Made by a program: the position numbers and the translations under genes
DNA from: Intoshia linei
Lineage: Eukaryota; Orthonectida; Rhopaluridae
Reading direction: 5' to 3'
Assembly: GCA_001642005.1 (NCBI GenBank)
Contig: LWCA01000309.1
Coordinates: forward strand, 1 to 32,973
DNA length: 32,973 bases
Notes under the pieces: model-generated
Database searches by the model: none
What the model was told of the DNA's origin: nothing
The model's input: the letters and a program-made list of their open reading frames with translations, nothing else
In this document: positions 1-11,099 of the stretch, piece after piece
How positions within the stretch are numbered: the stretch's first letter is position 1
Layout: every line of letters starts with the position of its first letter

Positions 1-127
1 CCCCAGGGTTTTTTTAATCCTTTTTATATAATTTTTTGATAATTGTGTATCATTTAACCCCATCTTCCATGTATGGAGTGCCAGTTTTGTATTTTTGCAA
101 AAAAGTGAAAAAATTAACACCCCTTTA

Positions 128-616
128 GAGTTTCTCATGAATATAAATTTTATTTTCATAAATATAAATTTATTTTTCAACAATATAGATTTTTAAGTAA
201 ATACTACTAAATGTAATTAATATTCAAAGTTCGACGAATAAAACAAGTGATTTCTAGATAGTAATGATAATTTTACAAGAATTAAAATTATACGAAAGTT
301 CTTTCTGGAATTTTTAAATAAGTATAAGATTTATAGAGTATTTGAGAACAGGCCAATTATTGTAATGGATAATGTGAGGTTTCACCACTGTGCGGAAATA
401 ATTTCTTTCTTGAGAAGAGAAAATGTAGAACAAATATTCTTACCACCCTATAGTCCTGACTTGAATCATATTGAAAACTTTTCAGCATAATAAAATCACG
501 TAACATGCGTCCTAGGGCTAACACTCCAATTAGTTTAGAAGAAATTAAAACAAAGCGATCTTTTTATCCAAAAATTTATATTGTTGAAAAATAAATTTAT
601 ATTCATGAGAAACTCT
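128..616 (+). mobile_element. Dead IS630/Tc1-type element (DD34E) with long terminal inverted repeats
   Basis: The left end (about 128-195) and the right end (about 571-616) are reverse complements over about 46 bp, beginning GAGTTTCTCATGAATATAAA. The left arm carries an extra duplicated block of about 20 bp (around 149-170) that the right arm lacks. Between the arms lies the C-terminal half of a transposase. The outermost bases are diverged (TAG/TAC), so a TA target duplication is likely but not clean. The element lies just downstream of the HRI-like kinase exon, probably inside a kinase intron. It is too short (about 490 bp) to encode a complete transposase and is best read as an internally deleted, non-autonomous copy. 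Confidence 0.8.
285..585 (+). pseudogene. Transposase C-terminal fragment, DDE_3 / IS630-Tc1 superfamily
   Basis: An open frame upstream of 365 reads into IIVMDNVRFHH, then LPPYSPDLNHIENF, the classic second Asp and Glu motifs of IS630/Tc1 DDE transposases. There are 34 residues between the Asp (codon at 368) and the Glu, so it is a DD34E type. One base is missing in the run of T at about 479-483: the frame ends at a stop at 487, while the next frame continues with an IIKSRN-like helix and ISLEEIK. The N-terminal HTH half and the first catalytic Asp are absent. This is a non-functional relic. Confidence 0.85.
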
Positions 617-677
617 GTAATACACATACTATATTATAATACGCTAAAAACTAATATAAAAAAGACTAATACTGTAC

Positions 678-2189
678 CTAATTTTTCATTTTTGACATTA
701 ACCGCTAAAAACTCCTTGCATAATCCAAAATCGCCAATTTTAATGACAAAATCGAGCAAAAAATATTTGTAATCAACACTAGAAATGTTGGAATCAGTTA
801 AAAGACTATCTGCGCTTAAATCCTTGTTAAATTTTTTGGAAGAGGTAGAAATAAAAATATTGGTACATTTCAAATCACGATGTAGAATATTATTTGAATG
901 TAAATAATTGACACCAGAAATGATTTGATTACAAATGGATAAATTGACAACATTATCAGATTTATCAATTTCTTTAATGATACCATTTCTAGTTAATATC
1001 CAATTTTGAAGAGTAGAATGACACAACTCTGTTTGAATGCATAAAGTATGATGAAGGCGTTTTTCCGGAGATACCTTATTATCAGATGAACTAGAATTTG
1101 ACGTGTTAACTTGGTTATCAAAATCCACATTCATTATATAAGATTCGCTGAAAGATCCAGACTCATAATCCGAGTTTAAAATTTCTTCAAAATCAGCATT
1201 AGACCAAACCAACTCAACCCATGACGAATAATAACGAATTAAATTTGCATGATCAATTTTGGATAAAAATGTAATTTCCCGATACAATTCATCTAAACTT
1301 TGATAGTTAATGTTACATATTGAGAATGGGATAAATTTAATGGCGTAAAGTTGTTTGTCTAATCGGTTTCTAGTTGAAAATACAACTCCGTAAGCTCCAC
1401 TACCAATTTTGTTGAAATTGTCAAAATCGTTTTGACTTCTAGTGTAAAAAATGTTATTTTTTTTTTGAGAAATTTGAGCGATTTCTTGGTGCAGTAAATT
1501 TGGTGGAGTAGGAATGTTTGGGTCAAATAAATCATCCACGTTGGTGTTGTTTACGACTGTATCAATAGCGCTGTTAAATAACAATGAAAAATGTGAAATG
1601 TAGGATTTTCTGATGGAAGAAAATATTTCAATTTCTTGAATACAGTAAGGTAGAATTTGCATTTTGCATAATTCGTTAATTATGCACATAAATAGACGGT
1701 TTTTTGTAATGTCGCAATTTACATGTAATTCACATATTCTTTCTATTAATGCCAATATAAATATATGGCCGGGATTGAGATTTATTTTTTCATCCGCGTT
1801 TTCTTGTTTGTCTACATATATACCACTGTTTTGGTTGTATTGTTGAATGTTTTTTTTTATTGGTAATTTGGTTAAAAATTTCTTGATGTTTTCTTGTCTG
1901 TTGCTATTTGTTTCTTTTCCATACTGTTTCTCTATATCTGATTCGTTCATCCAATAGCTGTCTAGGAATATTTATCATTTTAAATGAAAAAATTGCATAT
2001 AAAATAATAAAATAAATTAAATTCACAAAATGGACCTTCAAATTCATGATATGGTGTAATATTTGCTACCTCATCTTCTTCGAGAGATGAAATTTCATCC
2101 AGTGATAAACTTTGAGAAAAATTTGACATTGGTTCAATGTTATGAATGAATTCACGTAATAAAAAGTATAATATCGTTGCAACTTGCAA
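678..2189 (-). CDS. EIF2AK1: HRI-like eIF2alpha kinase (EIF2AK1 family), 5' exons; C-lobe outside window
   Basis: Ser/Thr kinase of the eIF2alpha family. These kinases phosphorylate eIF2alpha to lower translation initiation under stress; in vertebrates HRI answers to haem. Exon 1 runs from 2129 (MSNFSQS) or 2189 down to 2036; a 74-nt intron (2035-1962) leads to exon 2 (1961-678), joining in frame as YHEFED/SYWMNESD. Exon 2 encodes an alpha-helical N-terminal region (GHIFILALIERICEL..., ELCKMQILPY, EIFSSIRKS) resembling the HRI N-terminal domain. The kinase domain follows: glycine loop KIGSGAYGVVFS, YAIKFI lysine, an acidic/Ser insert, LCIQTELCHSTLQNWI, HRDLKCTNIFIS and IGDFGL. LHIQMQLCE...LWDWI of HRI matches this best; Wee1 and GCN2 fit less well. 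Exon 2 ends in ...NEKLG at a GT donor (677-676). No activation-segment or C-lobe exon is convincing in 1-677, so the gene continues beyond the window unless it is broken. Confidence 0.8.
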
Positions 2190-2534
2190 GTCAAAATTGT
2201 AAAATTAAAAATAAAACTAAACTAAACCTCATAATGTATAACTTTATTTCAGACTAAAATTTTCAATATCAAATTCAATTTATGAATTTACAAAATAAAT
2301 TAAATTTAACAATTCATTTCAAATTTATACAACTTGCTAAATTCTAATAAAAAATTCGTGAATGCGTTAATTCCAATTAATTTATTTAGAAGCTTACGTG
2401 TAACTCACAATTGGTTCACATGGATCATGCCAATCACCGCCCAATGCATTTAGAATACAATAATGTAGTATTTTAAATTATAAATTGAAAAATTTAACTT
2501 TATTTTATGAAGTTTATTAAAAATTTAAATTTAA
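2190..2534. promoter_or_regulatory. Shared upstream region between kinase (-) and HIRA (+)
   Basis: Only about 345-405 bp separate the two divergent start codons, so this stretch must hold the 5' UTRs and proximal promoters of both genes. It is highly A+T-rich. I see no clear TATA box or other element that can be told from background. A modest composition change (TTCACATGGATCATGCCAAT) occurs around 2415-2435. A bidirectional promoter is inference from spacing. Confidence 0.45.
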
Positions 2535-5500
2535 ATGAAGTTGTTCAAACCGGAGTGGGTTTCACATGATGGTATTTTATGTGGTTTATTTGAAAATTAT
2601 TAACTTTGTAGGTAAACCAATATTTAGTATTGATTTTCATGTAGATGGAAATCGGTTTGCTACTGGAGGATTGAGTAATATATTTTTATGAGAATAAATG
2701 ACTAAATGTACGTTATATAAGATATTTGTACGATTTGCTTTGAAATTTTTATTATTTGTACATATTTTGTAATTATAAACAATATTTTTGACATTTATTT
2801 TTGTACCTTTTTATCAAATTTTATATATCACTTTATGTAATATGCATTTTTAGGTTCTAATAATACAGTCGGATTAATCAATATATGGAATGTTGATCCT
2901 TTGCACTCCTATTCTCAAGAAATGGATAGTAAAGTTCACAAATTGTTATGCACCATGGATAATCATTTAGGTTTATTTTCTTTACTAACGTATTTGTTTT
3001 GATTTAAATTATTTATCCTATGAACTATAAGCTAGGATGTTAAAACTTTCTTTGGTGAGTATTTTTGCTAATTAAAATTTTCATTAAGATTCGAAAATAT
3101 ACTGATTGGTTGAGTTATTTTTACTTTGCTGTTTTATTTGAGTCGTTGAATTGTGTACATTAGGGTTGGCAATAGATAATAATTTATTGCTAAATTAATT
3201 ATTTACTGTAATTAAAAATGTAAGTGCTTATTTATTTGTTTGTTCCAGTTTATTTAAGAAAGTACGAGGCGTAGAGTTTTAAAAATAACAATTCTAATAT
3301 ATATTTATATGTAAATTTTTTTAAAATACAATGTGTAATCTTTATCGCAAATTTCATTTTCAGAAATTCAGTTCTTTAAAGTCAAAAACCCAATTAATTT
3401 TTTTAAACGAGTCCTAGAAGTACAAAAAATACACAATCTGATAAAGATTTTTAAATCATCTCCATTATGATAAATTTCAGTTTCAAAATCTTATTATCTT
3501 CACGGCAAATCCAATTGATACAATGTTACTTAGAAAGGGTATTTTCTGCTACCAGTAATGTAATTACTAAATGTCGATCAAGAATATACGCACATGTCGT
3601 TAATGCATTGATATTCTTAAAATACCATTTCAAAAAATAATATAAATATGCTTAAATAAATTTAGAGATTAAATTATTTTTGATAATTAAACAAAAGGTA
3701 TCGGTAATTTACCGGTAAAAATTTATACGTTAAATTGTTAACCCTGGAGTGTATATTTAAAGAATATGTACACGAAGAATCTTCATTAAAATGATTACAT
3801 ATTTTTTTAATAACTATTCTAGGTTGTGTAAATTGTGTCAGATTCTCGCATGATGGAAAATTTTTAGCATCTTGCAGTGACGACAGACTGGTCATGATTT
3901 GGAAACAAAGTAACATGTATATTTCAACTGTTTTTATATTTTATTGTAATTTAATTCTGTTAACTCAATCAAGACAATTTCCTTTATTTTAAATGAAATG
4001 TTTAGTGTAGAGTCTACACCATTTATGATAATGTTTATCATTTTAAAAACTATCCCACAATATATGTTTAAAAAAATTTAGGATATCTTTGATTTTTAAA
4101 AAAGGGTAATTTATGGTTTTGACCATGAAGGTATGCCTTTTTGAGGCTGAGATTAACGAAAATATTAATGCTTTTAAAACACGTTTCAGACTATGTGTTA
4201 TTAAATTTTTAGGTTGATTTTGGGCTGATTTTTTTTAAGCTAAAGGGGAAATTGTGTTTTTGAACCTGAATGAATAAAAACACGTCCTGGAAAAAACTGT
4301 ATTAGAAGTTGGGTTTTTTATAAATCCTGCGACTGTCAATGTATTCAATAAAGGATTACACACACAAACATTCATTTTTATATAAGTAAAGGATGATATT
4401 CTAATAATATATTATGATATATTTTACTAAGGGGCGTTAGTTTAAAAAATATTTGTGAAACTCTGGTGTAGACTATTACAAATAAAGCATTGAATGTTAG
4501 TTTTTTTAATTTCAGTTGGCTACCTGATAAAAATATATTTCATGGCGCTTTGTTTGACGAAGGCTAGCATAATAATATACTTGTGTTTCATAGTGGTCAC
4601 TGACAACTTTAACCCTTTCACTGTCTGAAACATTCATATCATTTTAATTTCCAATTGGCATATAATTGTTGTGTCGGCTCATGAGCTCTTATACAGTGCA
4701 GTGATTTCATTAGTATCTGATTATCTAGAATTAATTTAAATTATATAATTATACTCTTATTTCATTTAGGGTATCAAAATGTTCTCAAAATTTAACAAAC
4801 AATAAGAATATTGTTGAAGAATGGAAATGTTGTCATATTCTTCGATCACATCAAGGAGGTTTTAATTTTAATTTTAATATTTAAATTTTTTAAAGATGTT
4901 TTACACATAAGCTGGTCGCCAAATGATTTATATTTGGCGTCATGTAGTGTTGACAATTCTGTTATTGTGTGGAATACTCAAAAATTTCCTGAAATTATCC
5001 ATACATTAAATGGTCATCATGGAATTGTTAAAGGTGTAACATGGGACCCAATTGGAACATTTATGGCTAGTCAATCGGATGACAAATCCATTATATTATG
5101 GAGAGCAGATAGTTGGAAAATAGAACAAAAAATTACAAAACCATTCTTGGAGGTATATAATATTGTAAATGTGCGGTCTGTAGATCCTAAATACAGCCTT
5201 TTACTGAAATTTTTTGATTCTAGCTGTTTAATGCTAATTATTTGGGTGCTTCACATTTTGAAAAAATTTAAGTTATAAAACTACTTTGGGTACATTCATC
5301 TTCATTTATGGGTATGTTTATCTTCATTAGGGGGCGATAGTTCAAAAAAGTTTGAGATCCCTGGTATAGATTGTGCTACAATTTAAATGTATTAGTTTTG
5401 CTACTTCATTAATTCCCTTCATTTAATACTTTTTCATTATCGTTTAATTGTAAGTGATAAGCTTTGTTTAAAAAAAAGTATTACAGTTAAACACGTTAAA

Positions 5501-8500
5501 CGCAAACTGTTTTGAAATTTGAAATTGTTATATGGAATACAGTAATAATTCCATTATACACACGTCAAACTTTTAACATTGTGAAGTATTTTTTGATGAT
5601 GATTCATACTAAGATGACAAAATTAGGATATGTATTATTTCCTGCACGAATGTTATATTATTTTGAAATAATAACATCAGAAATAAGAAAAGGTGTAACA
5701 ATTTAATTTTCAATACTACACTGCGTTCCAAGTTATTATGCAAACATTAAAAACATTAATAATTTAAAAAGTAGTCACTTAATTCTATTAATTTTTTATC
5801 ATAATTTAATCATTTACCATATACAATTTTATTGTTACAAAAAAAAATTTATCACGTTTCCAAAAAAGCATTCTATATAACATTTTATATTTTTGGGTAA
5901 TTTTTAGTGTGCCAAATTATTATGCTAATCAAAATTTAGGATAATTATAGGTAAATCCACTTTACTTACTGTTGACGAAAAGGATAAAATTTTTAAAATG
6001 TTGAATAACGGAATATCGATAAATGAAATAGCTTCAAATTTAGAACGCGATCATCGCACAATCCGTCGATATATAGAAAACCATTCAAACAAGAGAAAAA
6101 GAAAGGCAAAGGGATCACTCAAGGAGTATCTGTTAAAGATATATCCATATTAAACTAGAAATGGTTCGAAACCCTCTTAGCACTTCTCTAGAGATATTTA
6201 AATCATCAGGATTAACTGATATACCCAAAACTACGAGATGCAGAATATTAAAAACGGTTGGTAAAATCAGTCATGCTAAAGGTAAACCAAGTTTAACCAA
6301 ACAACACCTGGAATTTACGATGATTCTGGGCTAAAAATTACATGAAGATAAATTTTTCAAATGTAATTTTTGCCGATGAAACCAGAATATCTTTAGATGA
6401 GCCAGATTCGTGGAGTAAGAGTTGGTTAGTGAATAACAGATCACCACCAAACCGTTTAAGGCTGCATCAAGGGATGGGAGTATAATTATTGGGGCAGGCA
6501 TTGTGAAAGACACTATTATTGGACCTTTAAAGTTAGATGATTGAGTCAAAATGAATCCTGAAACATACTACGCGTTTTTAAAAAATAACGATTTTTCGTG
6601 GATAAAAAAAAGAGGAAAAAGCTTTCTTAAAATTTTTATTTGTATGCATGATAATGCCAGAAGTCACGCATCCCGTCATACAAAAGAATATCTTTCATCA
6701 AATGGCTATGGATCAGAAAAAATAATGTGTTGGCCGCCAAATTCTCCCGATCTTAATTGTATTGAAAATCTATGGTCAATAATTAAAAGAAAGATATACA
6801 GTGGGAATAAACAATACCAATCAAAAAACGATATATGGCATGCAATTTTGACAGAAATCGAAACAATCGATGCAAAAACAATTGAAAACTTCACGAAATC
6901 CATGGATAAACGACTTTTTCTTGTAATATCCCGGAAATGGGGTATAATAATATGTAAACTTTAATTACATTTTTTTTGCGTGAATTTGGTTTAAAATACA
7001 ATGGATTATATTATTTAAATATTTATGTATTCGTATTAACATTGTAATTATTGTTTAATATTCATTTGCATAATAATGTGGTACACCAAAAATCACAAAA
7101 TTTTCTTAAATCTTTGTGTATTCATTTTTTTGGAATACATTACATTTTTCTTGGGACGTTAAAGTATTATTAGTTGAATATATAAATATGTTAAAAAAAT
7201 TAATAGAATTAAGTAACTACTTTTTAAATTATTAATGTTTTTAATATGTTTGAATAATAACTTGGAACGCAGTGTACATTGTATTGTTTTATCTACAGAG
7301 TGCATATATTATTTATAGTGATGTAAATTATAAATTAAATTCATGTAGTGCTCTGGTACAACTCATATTCTACGATTGGATTGGTCTCCAGATGGAAAAT
7401 TTTTGGTATCGGCACATGCCATGAATAATGGTGGACCGGTAGCTCAAATTATTAATCGAGATAATTGGTTGACTAAAACGGATTTTGTTGGTCACCGAAA
7501 GGCTATTACTATTGTAAAATTTAATAAGAAAATGTTCTTTAAGTCTCCCAATAGAAAATACCCACTTTCATTGGATAATGTTAATTGTTGCTTAGCCTTA
7601 GGAAGTAGAGATAGATCTATTTCAATTTGGGTATGATTTTAAAAGTTTCAATAAAAATTTAATAAAATTTTAGATTTCTGGGTTTAATCGACCCATCGTG
7701 GTTATTCATGATTTATTTAATAACTCTGTTATGGACATATCTTGGTATATCTACAGTGACATTAGTACAATATATAATGTAATGTACATTAGGGTAGTCT
7801 TTGCTACCCCATTTTAATAATTGATAAATTTTGCGACCTACATCAAATTAAAACAGATTCATTTTTAATTAAGGGACACCCAAATGTACAATTTCAATAT
7901 TTTGTATTGACTTTTATTGTCTGGTTTACATGTATTTATTAATAAAAATAGGTCTTCTGATGGATACAGCCTGATAGTATCTTCCTTTGATGGATCTATA
8001 GCATACATTTCTTTTTCTGAACAAGAATTAGGGCATTGTTTATCAGATACTGAAAAGGTACATTGTGTTTAAAATTTAAATTAGCGTGTTATGTATTTCT
8101 GAATTTATTTTCATTAGACTAGTAGTTGCCTAAGTCGTCAACAGGAAATTCTAGCTGATCTACATCAAAAATATTAAATAAAATGAAGGGAGCATTTTTT
8201 AACAATATCATTAAAATATTATATATTATCGACATATTATAATAATTATTAGTGAACGTCAACATCATTTTATCAAAATGAAGTGAATATTACTGAATAA
8301 CGTGAATAACTTTCATGTTGTTTAAATGTAACTTGAAATGTAATTTGAAATTACCTCCCATGGTAAAAAATGTTTGGGAATACCTCGGTTAGTTATATAA
8401 AAAAATTGGAAATATTGTATATTTTATACTGAGAGAACTAGCATTTGTATGGTATTGATTGACTTATCCAATTTTGCATTTTTTAAATTTTTGACAAAAT

Positions 8501-11070
8501 ACATGGACTTATATTCTATTGTAAAAATTATAGTTTCATTTTTAGAAAACGTTAATGGAAAGTGTGTACGGACATTCTTTAATTACACCCAAACAAAAAA
8601 CTATAAACATGAATTTACCTATTGCCGAATCAAGCGACATGTTAAAAAAGATTCAATTACAAAAAACGGAACAACCTGAACAAAAATCTGTTAAATTTTT
8701 TGATCGTTTGGTAGTGTTTTTAAAAAATTATTACTTTTTAGTTTTTTCATTTTTTTGTTAATTAATGTTCAGTATCAATACTAAAAGATTATATTTATTT
8801 CCATTGTTTTTATATTGGTGTAACACCTTTAAACCAAATTATTATCCTCGACATTTAATCTTATTTTTGAATGGCTTTAACTTAGCTACTATGTGATTGA
8901 TGAAAATACAGAATTATTTTAAATTTTACATTTAACGATACATTACACCTTAATAAACATAATTGTAAAGATTTGTCATAAATTATATTGGGATATTTTT
9001 ATATTTTAAAAAATATTTATAATTTAGAAACAAAAGATTGTAACAAAACAATATGAGGTCAAAACAAAAGACGGTAAACGAAGAATAAAACCTGTTAGTA
9101 TTATTGAAAATACTGCTATTGATAACATAGTTTTTAAACACAGTGATTCTCCGGTAATGTTTTTACTTTTTATGTTAATGCTGTAATTTAGGTTACAAAC
9201 AACATAATGCAAAATATACCTAAAGAGTAATTATAATTAATAATTTACAAAAAAATGGTTTTACTGTTTTATTGGTTTTTTTATATAGTAATACCAATGC
9301 TAGGAAAAACAAATTAAAATTTCATATATATGATCTTGAAAAAATTGCTAAAAATACAAATACTTCTAAATTGGATGTAAAAAAAGTAAACACTAGCCAC
9401 GAATTAACCTCTGATGATTCAAAATGTAAACTAAAAAAAAGATCTAGTATTCAATTGGATAGTGCTGATTCCATTGCAGTTGATATGAATTCTTCTCATG
9501 ATGTCGTTTGTAGTTTGCCAGCGAAAGAAGACTGTGATGTAAGTGTTTTGTTTCTTTTTTTATTTCTATTTAGATTCAAAATGAAACTGCCTTTTTAAGT
9601 GCTGTTATTGATGCTTTATCTACTGTTTTGGATGAATTTAATTTTTTTGTAATTAATTTTATTGATTTGTATATATTATTTTTTTTAGGTTAGTGAAAAA
9701 TGTTATTTAAAGTGTGTAAATAAAAGCGTGTCCAACAAATGTCGTATAGCATTAATTACCTTGTTTGAGAATTCTACAGAAAAATTCCAAATATTTTTAC
9801 CTAAACCAATTTTAACCTTATCTATTACTAGGTATGTTTTGGTTTATTATTTTTAGTTTTGTATTTATTATTTCTTTTAGTTTCGTTTTATGTACAATCT
9901 GTAATGATCAATCAATTCACCTATTCCATCCTAAATCTGGATTCAAAATCCTGCCTACCTTGACTGCTAAACATAAAATATCACGTCTTAAAACTTTGAA
10001 TGAATTTGTTTTAGTTTTGACTGTTAAATTTTACGTGCACGTTTGGTATTTCGATACTTTGTTTATTTGTTTCTATTGATAATTTTACTTTAGGAACGTC
10101 AAAACCAAAAAATCTATTTTATCAGTTTGTGGTCACTATTTATCTTTAGGTGATATTTATTAATTACATTTTTATTTATAATTTTAGAAAAGAAATTTGT
10201 TGATATATTTTTGACTGAAACAGGTTTACCAATTTTGGTATTTTCAAAAAGTACTGTCTATGTATATAATTTCGATTTATTAACTTGGTACTTTTTGTTT
10301 TATTTTTAAAGACTCAGTGATACATCCATAATTTTAAATTTTTTTTACAGTTACCATTGAAATAATGTTAATTCGTGTCACGGGTAATATTTACCTACAC
10401 TACAATTTTTAACTAATTGATTTTTATTGATGCAATAATTTAGGACGCAAGTAAATAGCAGTGACGATATACGCTACATTCTTAAAGACAGCATTCCTTC
10501 TATTGGGATACATGGAAAGCTGGATTATATTTTTGAATCTTGCAATACGTATAGTTTTGTTATGAAAGTTTTTGATAATATTTTAGACAAGTTACTGCCA
10601 GCATTTCTTCCACATTCAATTCTAAATTAGAAATTGAAAATTTCGCTTCCATATCCTATATTGAAAATAAAATTGTGCTCACTAGATCTCTATTCTTATA
10701 TGATGAGTATATTCAATGGATTAAATCGTATATCAAATTTTTGTCAAAATTGGGTATTTTTTAAAAATTTTTTAATCAAATGAACGAATTGATTTAGATA
10801 AACTTATTCATTAATATTATAATAATTTATAATTTATTATTAGGATTTTCTGAAAAATTAAGGAAATGGCTTCACTTTCTAATGAATGAACCTGATATTC
10901 TTGATTGCGTTGTTTCAGATAATGTATTATATACTTGTAGAATTTTATTTACTTATTTGATTTAGAAATCAAAAATCGACTTGCTGAAAGATTTTACCAA
11001 TTGCATTCATATGAATAGCCAACGTATTTTTATCGAGTTTAGAGACACTTTAAACACTTTACAAGACTGA
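2535..11070 (+). CDS. HIRA: HIRA histone H3.3 chaperone subunit, 21 exons, 885 codons
   Basis: HIRA forms the nuclear complex that deposits H3.3-H4 outside S phase. Exons by eye: 2535-2571, 2612-2674, 2854-2970, 3823-3916, 4770-4858, 4896-5152, 7349-7630, 7674-7744, 7952-8057, 8546-8710, 9028-9158, 9289-9538, 9574-9648, 9689-9831, 9881-10045, 10094-10149, 10188-10287, 10444-10548, 10587-10753, 10844-10923, 10966-11070. They total 2658 nt (886 codons with TGA). Residues 1 to about 370 are the WD40 propeller (KPIFSIDFHVDGNRFATGG, LASCSVDNSVIVWN, SAHAMNNGGPVAQII, DFVGHRKAITIVKFN). Residues about 436-451 (KTKDGKRRIKPVSI) match the B domain that binds ASF1. Residues about 590-885 are the HIRA-like C-terminal domain, ending in LLKDFTNCIHM...QRIFIEF. 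Human HIRA is 1017 residues; the linker is shorter here. Six introns are 35-43 nt (e.g. 4859-4895). The exon 4 and exon 11 donors were set by phase (AT/GT) and exon 11 is the least certain. Exons 4 and 6 are followed by large introns filled with repeats. Confidence 0.9.
3255..3490 (-). repeat. Modular dispersed repeat, copy 1 (antisense, in HIRA intron 3)
   Basis: Reading the minus strand, this contains the GAAATTTATCATAATGG...-like and GGGTTTTTGACTTTAAAG... blocks shared with the copies near 4080, 20330, 26400 and 27670. No coding potential is visible. It is diverged and its borders are approximate. Confidence 0.5.
4080..4400 (+). repeat. Modular dispersed repeat, copy 2 (in HIRA intron 4)
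   Basis: The copy consists of successive blocks of the type AAAAAGGGTAATTTATGGTT, TTGACCATGAAGGTATGCC and GAGGCTGAGATTAACGA, ending with CACACACAAACATTC and TATAAGTAAAGGATGAT. The same blocks and the same 3' end recur at 20330-20795, so this is an interspersed family with a defined 3' end. No ORF is seen. Confidence 0.65.
4431..4502 (+). repeat. MITE fragment, GGGGCG(T/A)TAGTT family, copy A
   Basis: It shares its order of sequence (GGGGCG-TAGTT, AAACTCTGGTGTAGA, then a TAGTTTT stretch) with 5330-5411 and, inverted, with 12541-12622. The CTGG/CCAG junction resembles the end of a hAT MITE lying inside a larger repeat. No complete element or target duplication could be delimited. Confidence 0.5.
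5330..5411 (+). repeat. MITE fragment, copy B, inverted relative to 12541-12622
   Basis: About 80 bp match 12541-12622 in reverse complement with few mismatches, including the unique-looking block TGAAGTAGCAAAACTAAT. The inner part, read in reverse as CAGGGATCTCAAACTTTTTT, looks like a hAT-type terminal sequence. It lies in HIRA intron 6 just upstream of the DD37E element. Confidence 0.7.
5719..7274 (+). mobile_element. Tc1-like DD37E transposon, complete ends, decayed transposase
   Basis: The terminal inverted repeats are about 75-80 bp long and nearly identical, starting CACTGCGTTCCAAGTTATTA. They are flanked by TA on both sides (5717-5718 and 7275-7276), the Tc1/mariner target duplication. 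The 1556-bp element sits in HIRA intron 6 (5153-7348), so it is spliced out of the HIRA transcript. The close identity of the long arms suggests a fairly recent insertion, although the transposase has already lost its frame. Confidence 0.93.
5950..6964 (+). pseudogene. Tc1-like transposase (DD37E) with several frameshifts and stops
   Basis: The pieces lie in order but in different frames. A helix-turn-helix region (VDEKDKIFKMLNNGIS, then IASNLERDHRTIRRYI) lies at about 5970-6090. A second HTH-like segment follows (MVRNPLSTSLEIFKSSG) at about 6160-6330. The first catalytic Asp is in FADETRISL (codon at 6375). The longest open piece, 6551-6964, holds HDNARSHAS (Asp codon at 6650) and WPPNSPDLNCIENLW (Glu codon at 6764). 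That leaves 37 residues between the second Asp and the Glu, so it is DD37E and not the usual Tc1 DD34E. At least three frame changes make it inactive. The host element has intact ends, so it could be moved only in trans. Confidence 0.88.
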
Positions 11071-11089
11071 TAATGTGATTATATTGTAA

Positions 11090-11095
11090 AATAAA
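11090..11095 (+). promoter_or_regulatory. Putative poly(A) signal of HIRA
   Basis: AATAAA lies 20 bp after the HIRA stop codon. In DNA this A+T-rich the motif is weak evidence alone; its position makes it a good candidate. Confidence 0.5.
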
Positions 11096-11099
11096 TTTA

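Noticed and set aside
581-772. Open frame on the plus strand opposite the kinase exon end
   Set aside because: It overlaps a transposon end and the antisense of the kinase, with no recognisable protein features.
634-1950. Wee1-type kinase as the identity of the minus-strand kinase
   Set aside because: The N-terminal helical region, the C-H-S-T-L-Q-N-W-I segment, HRDLKCTNIF and IGDFGL fit HRI (EIF2AK1) better; Wee1 would normally have HMDIKPSNIF and a DLGH motif.
6331-6903. Minus-strand open frames over the DD37E transposase
   Set aside because: They are antisense shadows of transposase segments, whose plus-strand motifs are unmistakable.
10351-10390. An extra HIRA exon after a good TTTACAG acceptor
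   Set aside because: All joins in the needed phase hit a stop. Direct joining of 10287 to 10444 restores the Trp codon and matches the family.
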